NCBI GenBank assembly: GCA_964019135.1
Contig: OZ025249.1
Coordinates: forward strand, 2,542,001-2,606,000
Origin: Arenicola marina
Lineage: Eukaryota; Annelida; Polychaeta; Arenicolidae
Reading direction: 5' to 3'
Length of the DNA stretch: 64,000 bases
A model generated the notes under the pieces. The model was given only the letters and a program-made list of their open reading frames with translations, searched no databases and was not told the origin of the DNA. The first letter of the stretch is position 1. The number at the start of each line of letters is the position of its first letter. A program made the translations under genes and the position numbers. Positions 60,901-64,000 of this stretch are shown piece after piece.

Positions 60901-61698
60901 ATTGGTCATCATCAATGTAAGTCCGTTCCTGTTTAACATTGACACAGCCTTGGTCACCATCAATGTAAGTCTTTTTCATGTTTAACATTGACACAGCCTT
61001 GGTTATTATCAATGCAAGTCCCTTCGTGGTTAACATTGACACAGCTTTGGTCATCATCAATGTAAGTCCCTGCATGTTTAACATTGACACAGCCTTGGTC
61101 ATCATCAATGTAAGTCCCTCCATGTTTAACACGTAAGTCCCTTCATGTTTAACATTGACACAGCCTTGGTCATCATCAATGTAAGTCCCTTCATGTTTAA
61201 CATTGACACAGCCTTGGTCATCATCAATGTAAGTCCCTCCATGTTTAACATTGACACAGCCTTGGTCATCATCAATGTAAGCCCCTTCATGTTTAACATT
61301 GACACAGCCTTGGTCATCATCAATGTAAGTCCCTTCATGCTTAACATTGACACAGCCTTGGTCATCATCAATGTAAGTCCCTTCATGTTTAACATTGACA
61401 CAGCCTTGGTCATCATCAATGCAAGTTAACCTTTCAGTGACGTACATAACTGTTGCAAACAACTGTCATAAACAATCCCTGAATCACTTTAGTGTGAATA
61501 AGTCTCGATTTATTAATGAATACTGAACCAAATCTAGTACTGACGAAAATAGACTATTGCTGGCAATGAATATTGAATTATGAGTGATAATCCTTCAGCC
61601 CATCATGGCGGCTTTCCGGCCACATCCGGGCACTTCAAAGAGGACCATGTTTAACTGGGCGCATTGGGCAGTGGCGAACCTCGCTCTCATACTGGCCG
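9821..61698 (+). CDS. FRRS1: Multi-DOMON ferric-chelate reductase 1-like gene (Reeler - 6x DOMON - cytochrome b561), partial at both ends, 31 exons
   Basis: The spliced reading frame runs from a Reeler domain through six DOMON domains into a cytochrome b561/ferric-reductase transmembrane domain. This order is known for FRRS1 (SDR2), a membrane protein thought to pass electrons through b-type hemes to reduce ferric iron; DOMON domains of this family sit outside the membrane core. Visible hallmarks are the Reeler block GREFEGFMVQAR, the DOMON signature GYVAVGLSTDQSM followed by GTDSVMEC in every repeat, and four histidines in b561 positions (QAHG, VHRVL, AAHPPLG, NWAHW). Intron phases fit at every junction: 0, 2, 0, then 0-0-1-0 for each A-D cassette, then 1, 0, 0, 0, 1. 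Signal peptide, Reeler start, last helices and stop codon are outside the window. Vertebrate FRRS1 has one DOMON, so orthology is inferred from architecture; the symbol names the family. Exon coordinates are listed separately. Confidence 0.85.
10183..10274 (+). CDS. FRRS1: Reeler domain exon 2
   Basis: The acceptor is CCGCCGCAG|GGGGCG and the donor CAG|GTAGGT. In phase 0 it encodes GALSHTDHFERESISFEW then IAPAAEGHIQF, the typical second half of a Reeler domain (ALTHT...FEW.AP...G...F). It ends two bases into an Arg codon that the next exon completes (phase 2). A longer frame overlapping it (10130-10384) is a shadow. Confidence 0.88.
10275..11064 (+). other. Unique intron sequence
   Basis: AT-richer, non-repetitive intron between the donor at 10275 and the 44-bp array. 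I see no exon, RNA gene or element with recognisable ends. Confidence 0.7.
11065..15542. repeat. 44-bp minisatellite (about 102 copies), intronic
   Basis: The 44-bp unit has cores CTTCCATAGCTGGGTCACAG and GGGATGCGATCCAC. Variation is mostly single substitutions (GGGAC/GGCAC, GGGGA/GTGGA/GGGAA). Higher-order structure is visible: the blocks at 14853-15065 and 15117-15329 are the same over six units (offset 264 bp), and a block near 14140-14540 recurs from about 14700. Nothing in the unit resembles the neighbouring exon end or donor. Confidence 0.97.
15543..16279 (+). other. Unique spacer between two intronic minisatellites
   Basis: About 740 bp of non-repetitive DNA. Short ORFs occur on both strands (for example 15627-15839 minus) but have no splice context or recognisable domain. 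I cannot assign a function. Confidence 0.6.
16280..28223. repeat. 50-bp minisatellite (about 240 copies), intronic
   Basis: The 50-bp unit is built from AATGACGGGTATAGCGGGGA, AGAGGGCCGCCCC and TAGCTAGCTGGG. Two main subtypes alternate irregularly, one beginning CCGCC and one TAGCC. Some units are shortened by dropping the TAGCTAGCTGGG part, joining GGGCCGCC straight to AATGACG (for example near 17868, 19007, 21062, 24836). The TAGCTAGCT core and its CCCAGCTAGCTGGG variant are palindromic. Multi-unit blocks recur, marked by the rare form AATAACGAGAATAGCGGGG near 18930, 19310, 21512, 24757, 24919, 25319, 25701 and 26201. Confidence 0.97.
28405..28507 (+). CDS. FRRS1: Reeler domain exon 3 and linker to the DOMON repeats
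   Basis: The acceptor is GGCTTTGTAG|GGCGAC and the donor CACAG|GTCAGT. The first base completes the Arg codon split by the 18-kb intron, giving RATVVEVEADFWVDVKSP, the last Reeler strands, then a Pro/Ser-rich linker ending SENSPSQ. It ends in phase 0, as DOMON exon A requires. The fit of phase and family motif across such a long repeat-filled intron makes this assignment firm. Confidence 0.87.
28425..28785 (+). repeat. Threefold repeat of Reeler exon 3' end plus donor (about 157-bp unit)
   Basis: The 3' part of exon 28405-28507 with its GTCAGT donor and following G-rich intron is repeated. Copy 1 is the real exon end; copy 2 starts near 28583 and has a donor at 28666; copy 3 starts near 28738 and breaks off around 28785. 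Copies 2 and 3 have no acceptor and carry substitutions. The donor spacing is 158 bp, out of frame, and read-through meets TAG within about 20 codons. A poly-G run lies at about 28538-28550. Confidence 0.85.
28786..29635. repeat. AGAGAC/AGAGAT/AGAGGT-type simple repeat
   Basis: Degenerate purine-rich hexanucleotide repeat, with almost all purines on the plus strand and pyrimidines on the minus strand. The minus-strand ORFs rich in Ser/Leu (29103-29594, 29281-29787) are artefacts of this composition. Confidence 0.93.
29636..30064 (+). other. Unique AT-rich intron sequence
   Basis: No exon is seen. From about 29815 to 30020 a loose, degenerate motif of the TGTTCTA / AATGTTCTA kind recurs. Nothing else is recognisable. 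Confidence 0.6.
30065..30116 (+). pseudogene. Relic fragment of DOMON exon A
   Basis: About 50 bp matching the start of DOMON exon A (core AGCGCCGCGGGTTGC, then ACCGGTTGCCAAGGCGACG). It is fused directly to the GATTGATATT intron sequence that normally precedes exon A. It has no acceptor or donor of its own. It resembles exon A of cassettes 2-5 more than that of cassette 1, and looks like a duplication breakpoint or the stub of a lost cassette. Confidence 0.8.
30194..30373 (+). CDS. FRRS1: DOMON 1, exon A
   Basis: The acceptor is TTTCCTGCTAG|GAC and the donor ATG|GTATGT; 60 codons, phase 0 at both ends. It starts DCGGAGGCFMHPTGCQGGAC, the four-cysteine entry of FRRS1-type DOMON domains, and runs to GYVAVGLSTDQSM. 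The final Met, next to Gly in exon B, sits where DOMON proteins commonly place a heme ligand. The 5' end resembles repeat 6 (CFM.P) rather than repeats 2-5 (CVSFP). Confidence 0.92.
30504..30596 (+). CDS. FRRS1: DOMON 1, exon B
   Basis: The acceptor is TTTGTTTTCAG|GGA and the donor AAG|GTATGA; 31 codons in phase 0. It starts GTDSVMECVNDGGTV and ends HTNQENK. Joined to exon A it rebuilds the family signature S.D..MG.D.V..C. Confidence 0.92.
30893..31046 (+). CDS. FRRS1: DOMON 1, exon C (GC donor)
   Basis: The acceptor is CGTTCCAG|TTTACC. It encodes FTEGISDVTGSVVNGTITC, then SFRRM and LDTAYYLLVALGDYSE, with one base left over (phase 1). The donor is GAGG|GCAAGT, a GC-AG intron, at exactly the position where repeat 6 has GTAAGT. 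Without splicing the frame reads Gly-Lys-stop. Confidence 0.87.
31047..32815 (+). other. C-D intron of cassette 1 (and homologues)
   Basis: About 1.77 kb, with no exon I can support. The same intron recurs at 34137-35905, 37227-38996, 40318-42086 and 43408-45098. It contains a short TAACTG repeat and TGACCTTGA repeats (32460-32585 in this copy; partly deleted in cassette 5) and an open frame with splice-like borders at 32103-32254, discussed under findings. Confidence 0.75.
32816..32910 (+). CDS. FRRS1: DOMON 1, exon D
   Basis: The acceptor is ATCTTCCAG|GGAGAAAGC and the donor TCG|GTAAGT. Two bases complete the Gly split after exon C, then come 31 codons: RKQRHVTRLSSAQQFRLTEV and a Gly-rich tail ending GGTS. 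It aligns with exon D of repeat 6 (NKQLHTTRLSSASKYRLTKA), which shows it is a real exon. The shared His is a candidate second heme ligand. Phase 0 out leads to the next exon A. Confidence 0.87.
32911..33283 (+). other. D-A intron between cassettes
   Basis: 373-bp intron linking one DOMON cassette to the next; it recurs after each exon D up to 45566. It ends in the conserved segment GATTGATATTAATCTTACGG and the acceptor CCTGCTAG. No other feature is seen. Confidence 0.8.
33284..33463 (+). CDS. FRRS1: DOMON 2, exon A
   Basis: Same borders as in repeat 1 (CCCTGCTAG|GAC, ATG|GTATGT). It starts DCGSAAGCVSFPTGCQGDAC, the form shared by repeats 2-5, and keeps the terminal QSM. Confidence 0.92.
33594..33686 (+). 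CDS. FRRS1: DOMON 2, exon B
   Basis: Protein is identical to exon B of repeat 1; acceptor TTTTCAG|GGA, donor AAG|GTATGA, 31 codons, phase 0. Confidence 0.92.
33983..34136 (+). CDS. FRRS1: DOMON 2, exon C (GC donor)
   Basis: Identical to exon C of repeat 1, including the GAGG|GCAAGT donor; phase 0 in, phase 1 out. Confidence 0.87.
35906..36000 (+). CDS. FRRS1: DOMON 2, exon D
   Basis: Identical to exon D of repeat 1; acceptor TTCCAG, donor TCG|GTAAGT; keeps the QRH histidine. Confidence 0.87.
36374..36553 (+). CDS. FRRS1: DOMON 3, exon A
   Basis: Same sequence and borders as exon A of repeat 2; 60 codons, phase 0. Confidence 0.92.
36684..36776 (+). CDS. FRRS1: DOMON 3, exon B
   Basis: Same as exon B of repeat 2; 31 codons, phase 0. 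Confidence 0.92.
37073..37226 (+). CDS. FRRS1: DOMON 3, exon C (GC donor)
   Basis: Encodes the same protein as repeats 1-2. The donor context is GAAG|GCAAGT, closer to the usual GC-AG consensus than the GAGG form. The acceptor tract has a C-to-G change (TTTCGCGTTCCAG). Confidence 0.87.
38997..39091 (+). CDS. FRRS1: DOMON 3, exon D
   Basis: Identical to exon D of repeats 1-2. One inserted A in the preceding intron (near 37810) shifts the spacing by 1 bp relative to the first two units. Confidence 0.87.
39465..39644 (+). CDS. FRRS1: DOMON 4, exon A
   Basis: Same sequence and borders as exon A of repeat 2; phase 0 at both ends. Confidence 0.92.
39775..39867 (+). CDS. FRRS1: DOMON 4, exon B
   Basis: Same as exon B of repeat 2. 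Confidence 0.92.
40164..40317 (+). CDS. FRRS1: DOMON 4, exon C (GC donor)
   Basis: Same protein as the other repeats, with the GAAG|GCAAGT donor as in repeats 3 and 5, although the following intron is of the type found in repeats 1 and 2. This is a mosaic. Confidence 0.87.
42087..42181 (+). CDS. FRRS1: DOMON 4, exon D
   Basis: As in repeat 1 except for one A-to-G change that turns SAQQFRL into SAQRFRL. It is the only coding difference I see among exons D of repeats 1-5. Confidence 0.87.
42555..42734 (+). CDS. FRRS1: DOMON 5, exon A
   Basis: Same sequence and borders as exon A of repeat 2. Confidence 0.92.
42865..42957 (+). CDS. FRRS1: DOMON 5, exon B
   Basis: Same as exon B of repeat 2. 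Confidence 0.92.
43254..43407 (+). CDS. FRRS1: DOMON 5, exon C (GC donor)
   Basis: Same protein as the other repeats, donor GAAG|GCAAGT. The following intron is the most diverged of the five. Confidence 0.87.
45099..45193 (+). CDS. FRRS1: DOMON 5, exon D
   Basis: Same protein as repeat 1. The spacing to exon C is shortened by a deletion of about 78 bp near 44825. Donor TCG|GTAAGT, phase 0, leading into the diverged repeat 6. Confidence 0.87.
45567..45773 (+). CDS. FRRS1: DOMON 6, exon A (longer, diverged)
   Basis: The acceptor is CCCTGCTAG and the donor ATG|GTATGT; 69 codons, nine more than the other copies because of a basic insert (FTSGRKRRQT) after TPEG. It starts DCGGAAGCFMDPSGCQGDAC and ends in the same GLSTDQSM. 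The divergence suggests this is the older, membrane-proximal DOMON from which the others derive. Confidence 0.92.
45904..45996 (+). CDS. FRRS1: DOMON 6, exon B
   Basis: The acceptor is GTTTCCAG|GGG and the donor AAG|GTGAGG. It encodes GADSVMECVNDGVTVTALMS and ends NNQENK, several residues different from repeats 1-5; 31 codons, phase 0. Confidence 0.91.
46129..46765. repeat. 53-bp minisatellite (about 11 near-perfect copies)
   Basis: The 53-bp unit contains ACAGCCGGCGAGTGTCTGAC and TGTTTGTCATCGTTGTG. Eleven copies are almost identical; the last (from about 46690) is degenerate (TCGTCGTTTTG, GCTAGCGAG). It lies in the B-C intron of DOMON 6 and is absent from the other cassettes. Confidence 0.95.
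46985..47218 (-). mobile_element. tRNA-derived SINE (minus strand)
   Basis: Read on the minus strand, the head from about 47218 resembles a tRNA: an A-box-like TAGGTCAGTGGGCAAGAGC (47187-47205) and a B-box-like GGTTCGAGC (47126-47134), about 60 bases apart. A non-tRNA body follows to about 46985. The cloverleaf is not clean, so I call it a SINE, not a functional tRNA. The far end is uncertain. It is found only in this intron. Confidence 0.6.
47369..47522 (+). CDS. FRRS1: DOMON 6, exon C (GT donor)
   Basis: The acceptor is CGGTTCCAG|TTTACC. It encodes FTDGISNVTGSVVNGRITC and ends LLVALGAISG, phase 1 out. The donor GGTG|GTAAGT aligns base for base with the GCAAGT of the other five copies, so those are substitutions at the same splice site. 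Confidence 0.91.
47523..47992 (+). other. C-D intron of DOMON 6
   Basis: 470 bp, much shorter than the 1.7-kb counterparts in cassettes 1-5 and largely unrelated to them. No repeat or exon is seen. Confidence 0.75.
47993..48112 (+). CDS. FRRS1: DOMON 6 exon D, joined to the start of cytochrome b561
   Basis: The acceptor is TTCTCGTTTAG|AG and the donor CACG|GTGAGT. After completing a split Glu it reads NKQLHTTRLSSASKYRLTKA, a Gly/Ala-rich linker, then GYGLVQAHG. The last His-Gly is the first conserved heme-ligand position of the b561 domain. It leaves in phase 1, unlike exons D of repeats 1-5 (phase 0), because it continues into the membrane domain. Confidence 0.92.
48088..50040 (+). repeat. 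52-bp donor-site minisatellite (about 38 copies)
   Basis: Each 52-bp unit carries the last 25 bases of the preceding exon unchanged (from GGGTACGGACTGG to GGCGCACG), the donor GTGAGT, and 21 bases of intron. Donors recur from 48113 to about 50035. From about 49669 on, many copies have A instead of G just before the donor (GCACAGTGAGT). The unit is not a multiple of three, and read-through hits TGA in the second unit. Confidence 0.96.
50192..50307 (+). CDS. FRRS1: Cytochrome b561 exon, helix 1-2 region
   Basis: The acceptor is GACCTTGCAG and the donor AAT|GTGAGT. It encodes ILMVAAWLLTGCLGMMMAR, a membrane helix, followed by YYKQGWPDKTMCGTKVWFN. The ARYYK...W...WF pattern is typical of the b561 domain of FRRS1-like proteins. 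Phase 1 in, phase 0 out. Confidence 0.94.
50294..51212 (+). repeat. 45-bp donor-site minisatellite (about 20 copies)
   Basis: The unit repeats the exon's final 14 bases (AAGTCTGGTTCAAT), the donor GTGAGT, and 25 further intron bases including CCCCGAGTCCTGCAG. The first donor is 50308, the second 50353. The unit is 15 codons long, but in the exon frame every unit contains TAA (CAATAAG). Confidence 0.96.
51270..51662. repeat. 38-bp minisatellite (about 10 copies)
   Basis: The 38-bp unit contains CCTACAGTGTATGAACTGAG and CACTCTATGATGTCCCAG. It lies in the same intron downstream of the 45-bp array and just before the acceptor of the next exon. It has no donor-like core. Confidence 0.95.
51689..51775 (+). 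CDS. FRRS1: Cytochrome b561 exon, second conserved histidine
   Basis: The acceptor is GTTGCTTCCAG and the donor GGG|GTAAGT; 29 codons, phase 0. VHRVLMILTLFLTLAGFIVI is a membrane helix, with VHR carrying the second conserved heme-ligand His, followed by FIHVKGYSG. Confidence 0.94.
51768..54712 (+). repeat. 24-bp donor-site minisatellite (about 120 copies)
   Basis: The basic unit is 24 bp (23-27): ACAGTGGG of the exon end plus GTAAGTGGTGGGGGTG. The first donors are at 51776 and 51800 (in frame), then length changes break the frame. From about 53,940 a higher-order block of roughly 95-170 bp with GGTATGTGGTGGTGGGTGAC recurs. Strongly G-rich on the plus strand. Confidence 0.95.
54774..58181. 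repeat. 54-bp minisatellite (about 63 copies)
   Basis: The 54-bp unit contains TAGTTGGGGTCTCAGGCGGG, GAGAGGGGGCAGTAG and GTGATGGGGCGTCAA. It shares the G-rich character of the preceding array and lies in the same intron. The unit is 18 codons, which produces a long Gly/Arg-rich false ORF. It has no obvious copy of the exon end; CAGTAGGTGATGG is only loosely donor-like. Confidence 0.95.
58283..58351 (+). CDS. FRRS1: Cytochrome b561 exon, third conserved histidine
   Basis: The acceptor is a 12-base C run followed by AG, and the donor is AAT|GTAAGT; 23 codons, phase 0. HLEGFLAAHPPLGIVV then TALVIIN: the AAHPPLG histidine is the third conserved b561 ligand position and the rest starts the next helix. 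The frame remains open into the following array up to 58666. Confidence 0.93.
58330..61432 (+). repeat. 48-bp donor-site minisatellite (about 64 copies), in frame with its exon
   Basis: Each unit holds the last 22 bases of the exon (ending GGTCATCATCAAT), the donor GTAAGT and 20 bases of intron (CCCTTCATGTTTAACATTGA). Donors at 58352, 58400, 58448, 58496, 58544, 58592 and 58640 are all in the exon's frame, with no stop before 58666. A shortened unit of about 23 bp recurs near 58640, 59195, 60513 and 61113 and ends the open frame each time. The last units have GCAAGT. Confidence 0.96.
61599..61698 (+). CDS. FRRS1: Cytochrome b561 exon, fourth conserved histidine (last exon in window)
   Basis: The acceptor is TGATAATCCTTCAG and the donor GCCG|GTAAGT; 33 codons plus one base (phase 1). 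PIMAAFRPHPGTSKR then TMFNWAHWAVANLALILAG: NWAHW carries the fourth conserved His, and the tail begins a helix whose end should be in the next exon, to the right of the window. Confidence 0.93.
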
Positions 61699-64000
61699 GT
61701 AAGTGTGTCTACCACCTGGCCCTCATACTGGCCGGTAAGTGTGTCTACCACCTGGCCCTCATACTGGCCGGTAAGTGTGTCTACCATCTGGCCCTCATAC
61801 TGGCCGGTAAGTGTTTCTACCATCTGGCCCTCATACTGGCCGATCAGTGTATCTACCACCTGGCCCTCATACTGGCCGGTAAGTGTTTCTACCACCTGGC
61901 CCCCATACTGGCCGGTAAGTTTATCTACCACCGGCCCTCATACTGGCCGGTAAGTGTGTCTACCACCTGGCCCTCATACTGGCCGGTAAGTGTATCTACC
62001 ACCTGGCCCTCATACTGGCCGGTAAGTGTGTCTACCACCTGGCCCCCATACTGGCCGGTAAGTGCGTCTACCACCTAGCCCTCGTACTGGCCGGTAAGTG
62101 TGTCTACCACCTGGCCCTCATACTGGCCGGTAAGTGTGTCTACCACCTGGCCCCCATACTTGGCGGTAAGTGTGTTTACCACCTGGCCCTCATACTGGCC
62201 AGTAAGTGTATCTACCACCTGGCCCTCACACTGGCCGGTAAGTGTATCTACCACCTGGCCCTCATACTGGCCGGTAATTGTGTCTACCACCTGGCCCTCA
62301 TACTGGCCGGTAAGTGTGTCTACCATCTGGCCCTCATACTGGCCGGTAAGTGTTTCTACCATCTGGCCCTCATACTGGCCGATCAGTGTATCTACCACCT
62401 GGCCCTCATACTGGCCGGTAAGTGTTTCTACCATCTGGCCCTCATACTGGCCGATAAGTGTATCTACCATGGCCCTCATACTGGCCGGTAAGTGTGTCTG
62501 CCACCTGGCCCCCATACTGGCCGGTAAGTGTATCTACCACCGGCCCTCATACTGGCCGGTAAGTGTGTCTACCACCTGGCCCTCATACTGGCCGGTAAGT
62601 GTATCTATCACCTGGCCCTCATACTGGCCGGTAAGTCTGTGTACCATCTGGCCCCCATACTGGCCGGTAAGTGTGTCTACCACCGGCCCTCATACTGGCC
62701 GGTAAGTGTATCTACCACCCGGCCCCCATACTGGCCGGTAAGTGTGTCTGCCACCTGGCCCTCATGCTGGCCGGTAAGTGTGTCTACCACCGCCATCATA
62801 CTGGCCGATAAGTGTATCTACCAGCTGGCAGTCATACTGGCCGGTAAGTGTGTCTACCACCTGGCCCCCATACTGGGCGGTAAGTGTGTTTACCACCTGG
62901 CCCTCATACTGGCCGGTAAGTGTGTCTACCACCTGGCCCCCATACTGGCCGGTAAGTGTGTCTGCCACCTGGCCCCCATACTGGCCGGTAAGTTTATCTA
63001 CCACCGGCCCTCATACTGGCCGGTAAGTGTGTCTACCACCTGGCCCTCATACTGGCCGGTAAGTGTATCTACCACCTGGCCCTCATACTGGCCGGTAGGT
63101 GTGTCTACCACCTGGCCCCCATACTGGCCGGTAAGTGCGTCTACCACCTAGGCCTCGTACTGGCCGGTAAATGTGTCTACCACCTGGCCCTCATACTGGC
63201 CGGTAAGTGTGTCTACCACCTGGCCCCCATACTTAGCGGTAAGTGTGTCTACCACCTGGCCCTCATACTGGCCAGTAAGTGTATCTACCACCTGGCCCTC
63301 ACACTGGCCGGTAAGTGTATCTACCACCTGGCCCTCATACTGGCCGGTAATTGTGTCTACCACCTGGCCCCCATACTGGCCGGTAAGTGTGTCTACCACC
63401 GACCCTCATACTGGCCGGTAAGTGTATCTACCACCCGGCCCCCATACTGGCCGGTAAGTGTGTCTGCCACCTGGCCCTCATACTGGCCGGTAAGTGTGTC
63501 TAACACCTGGCCCTCACACTGGCCGGTAAGTGAATCTACCACCTGGCCCCCATACTGGGCGGTAAGTGTGTCTACCACCTGGCCCTCATACTGGCCGATA
63601 AGTGTGTCTACCACCTGGCCCTCATACAGGCCGGTAAGTGTGTCTACCACCTGGCCCTCATACTGGTCGATAAGTGTGTCTACCACCGGCCGTCACACTG
63701 GCCGGTAAGTGTGTCTACCACCTGGCCCCCATACTGGGCGGGAAGTGTGTCTACCACCTGGCCCTCATACTGGCCGGTAAGTGTGTCTACCACCGGCCCT
63801 CACACTGGCCGGTAAGTGTATCTACCACCTGGCCCCCATACTGGCCGGTAAGTGCGTCTACCACCTAGCCCTCATACTGGCCGGTAAGTGTGTCTACCAC
63901 TGGCCCTCATACTGGCCGGTAAGTGTATCTGCCACCTGGCCCTCATACTGGCCGGTAAGTGTGTCTACCACCTGGCCCTCACACTGGCCGGTAAGTGTAT
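61686..64000 (+). repeat. 36-bp donor-site minisatellite (over 60 copies), runs off the window
   Basis: The unit has CTCATACTGGCCG of the exon end, the donor GTAAGTGTGTCTACCAC and CTGGCC. It differs consistently from the exon at three bases just upstream (CTGGCC against CTCGCT). The unit is 12 codons, and the exon frame is open to 62078. Donors in frame are 61699, 61735, 61771, 61807, 61879 and 61915; at 61843 GT is changed to AT. A 1-bp loss near 61930 ends the frame match. Confidence 0.96.

Noticed and set aside
58656..61462. Minus-strand 751-residue Met/Leu/Thr-rich ORF and plus-strand 436-residue ORF
   Set aside because: Repeat translations of the 48-bp array. Only the part of the plus frame continuous with the exon (to 58666) is of interest, as possible alternative-donor sequence.

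Overview
This is animal nuclear DNA. No prokaryotic operon, Shine-Dalgarno pattern or phage signature is visible; the real coding sequence is short exons with GT/GC-AG borders and consistent intron phases. The content fits an invertebrate chordate, most likely amphioxus (Branchiostoma): a ferric-chelate-reductase-like gene whose introns are swollen by minisatellites, several of which start at the 5' splice site. The species is inference. Everything codable with confidence belongs to ONE plus-strand gene that runs off both ends of the window. I read 31 exons between 9821 and 61698, about 1,290 codons. Domain order is Reeler (3 exons), six tandem DOMON modules of four exons each (A-D), then a cytochrome b561-type transmembrane domain (4 exons seen; the rest lies to the right). 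This is the FRRS1/SDR2 (ferric-chelate reductase 1) architecture, but with six DOMON domains where the vertebrate protein has one.

Layout. 1-9787: 29-bp minisatellite, an intron whose left exon is outside the window. 9821-10274: two Reeler exons. 10275-28404: one 18-kb intron holding a 44-bp array (11065-15542) and a 50-bp array (about 16280-28223). 28405-28507: third Reeler exon, followed by two degenerate duplicates of its 3' end plus donor, then an AGAGAC/AGAGAT-type simple repeat to about 29635. 30194-45566: five almost identical DOMON cassettes of about 3.09 kb, introns included. 45567-48112: a diverged sixth cassette with a 53-bp array and a tRNA-derived SINE in one intron. 48113-64000: four cytochrome b561 exons separated by minisatellites (52, 45, 38, 24, 54, 48 and 36 bp units).

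The most striking pattern is in the last third. At five consecutive introns the minisatellite unit is the end of the upstream exon fused to its own GT donor and the first intronic bases, repeated 20 to over 100 times, so each exon is followed by a long row of near-identical 5' splice sites. After two transmembrane exons (58283-58351 and 61599-61698) the unit is a multiple of three and the exon's frame stays open across several units. Use of a downstream donor there would add 16-residue or 12-residue steps next to a membrane helix without a frameshift. I recall, but cannot verify here, that amphioxus introns have been reported to carry minisatellites at their 5' ends (Adh locus), so the phenomenon may be partly known. 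Its repetition along one gene and the in-frame read-through deserve a look.

The many long ORFs in the arrays (Cys/Val/Tyr-rich, His/Pro-rich, Gly/Arg-rich, Met/Leu/Thr-rich) are artefacts of repeat units that lack stop codons; they are not annotated as genes. No promoter, transcription start, start codon, stop codon or poly(A) site of the gene lies in the window. No convincing structural RNA gene or CRISPR array was found.
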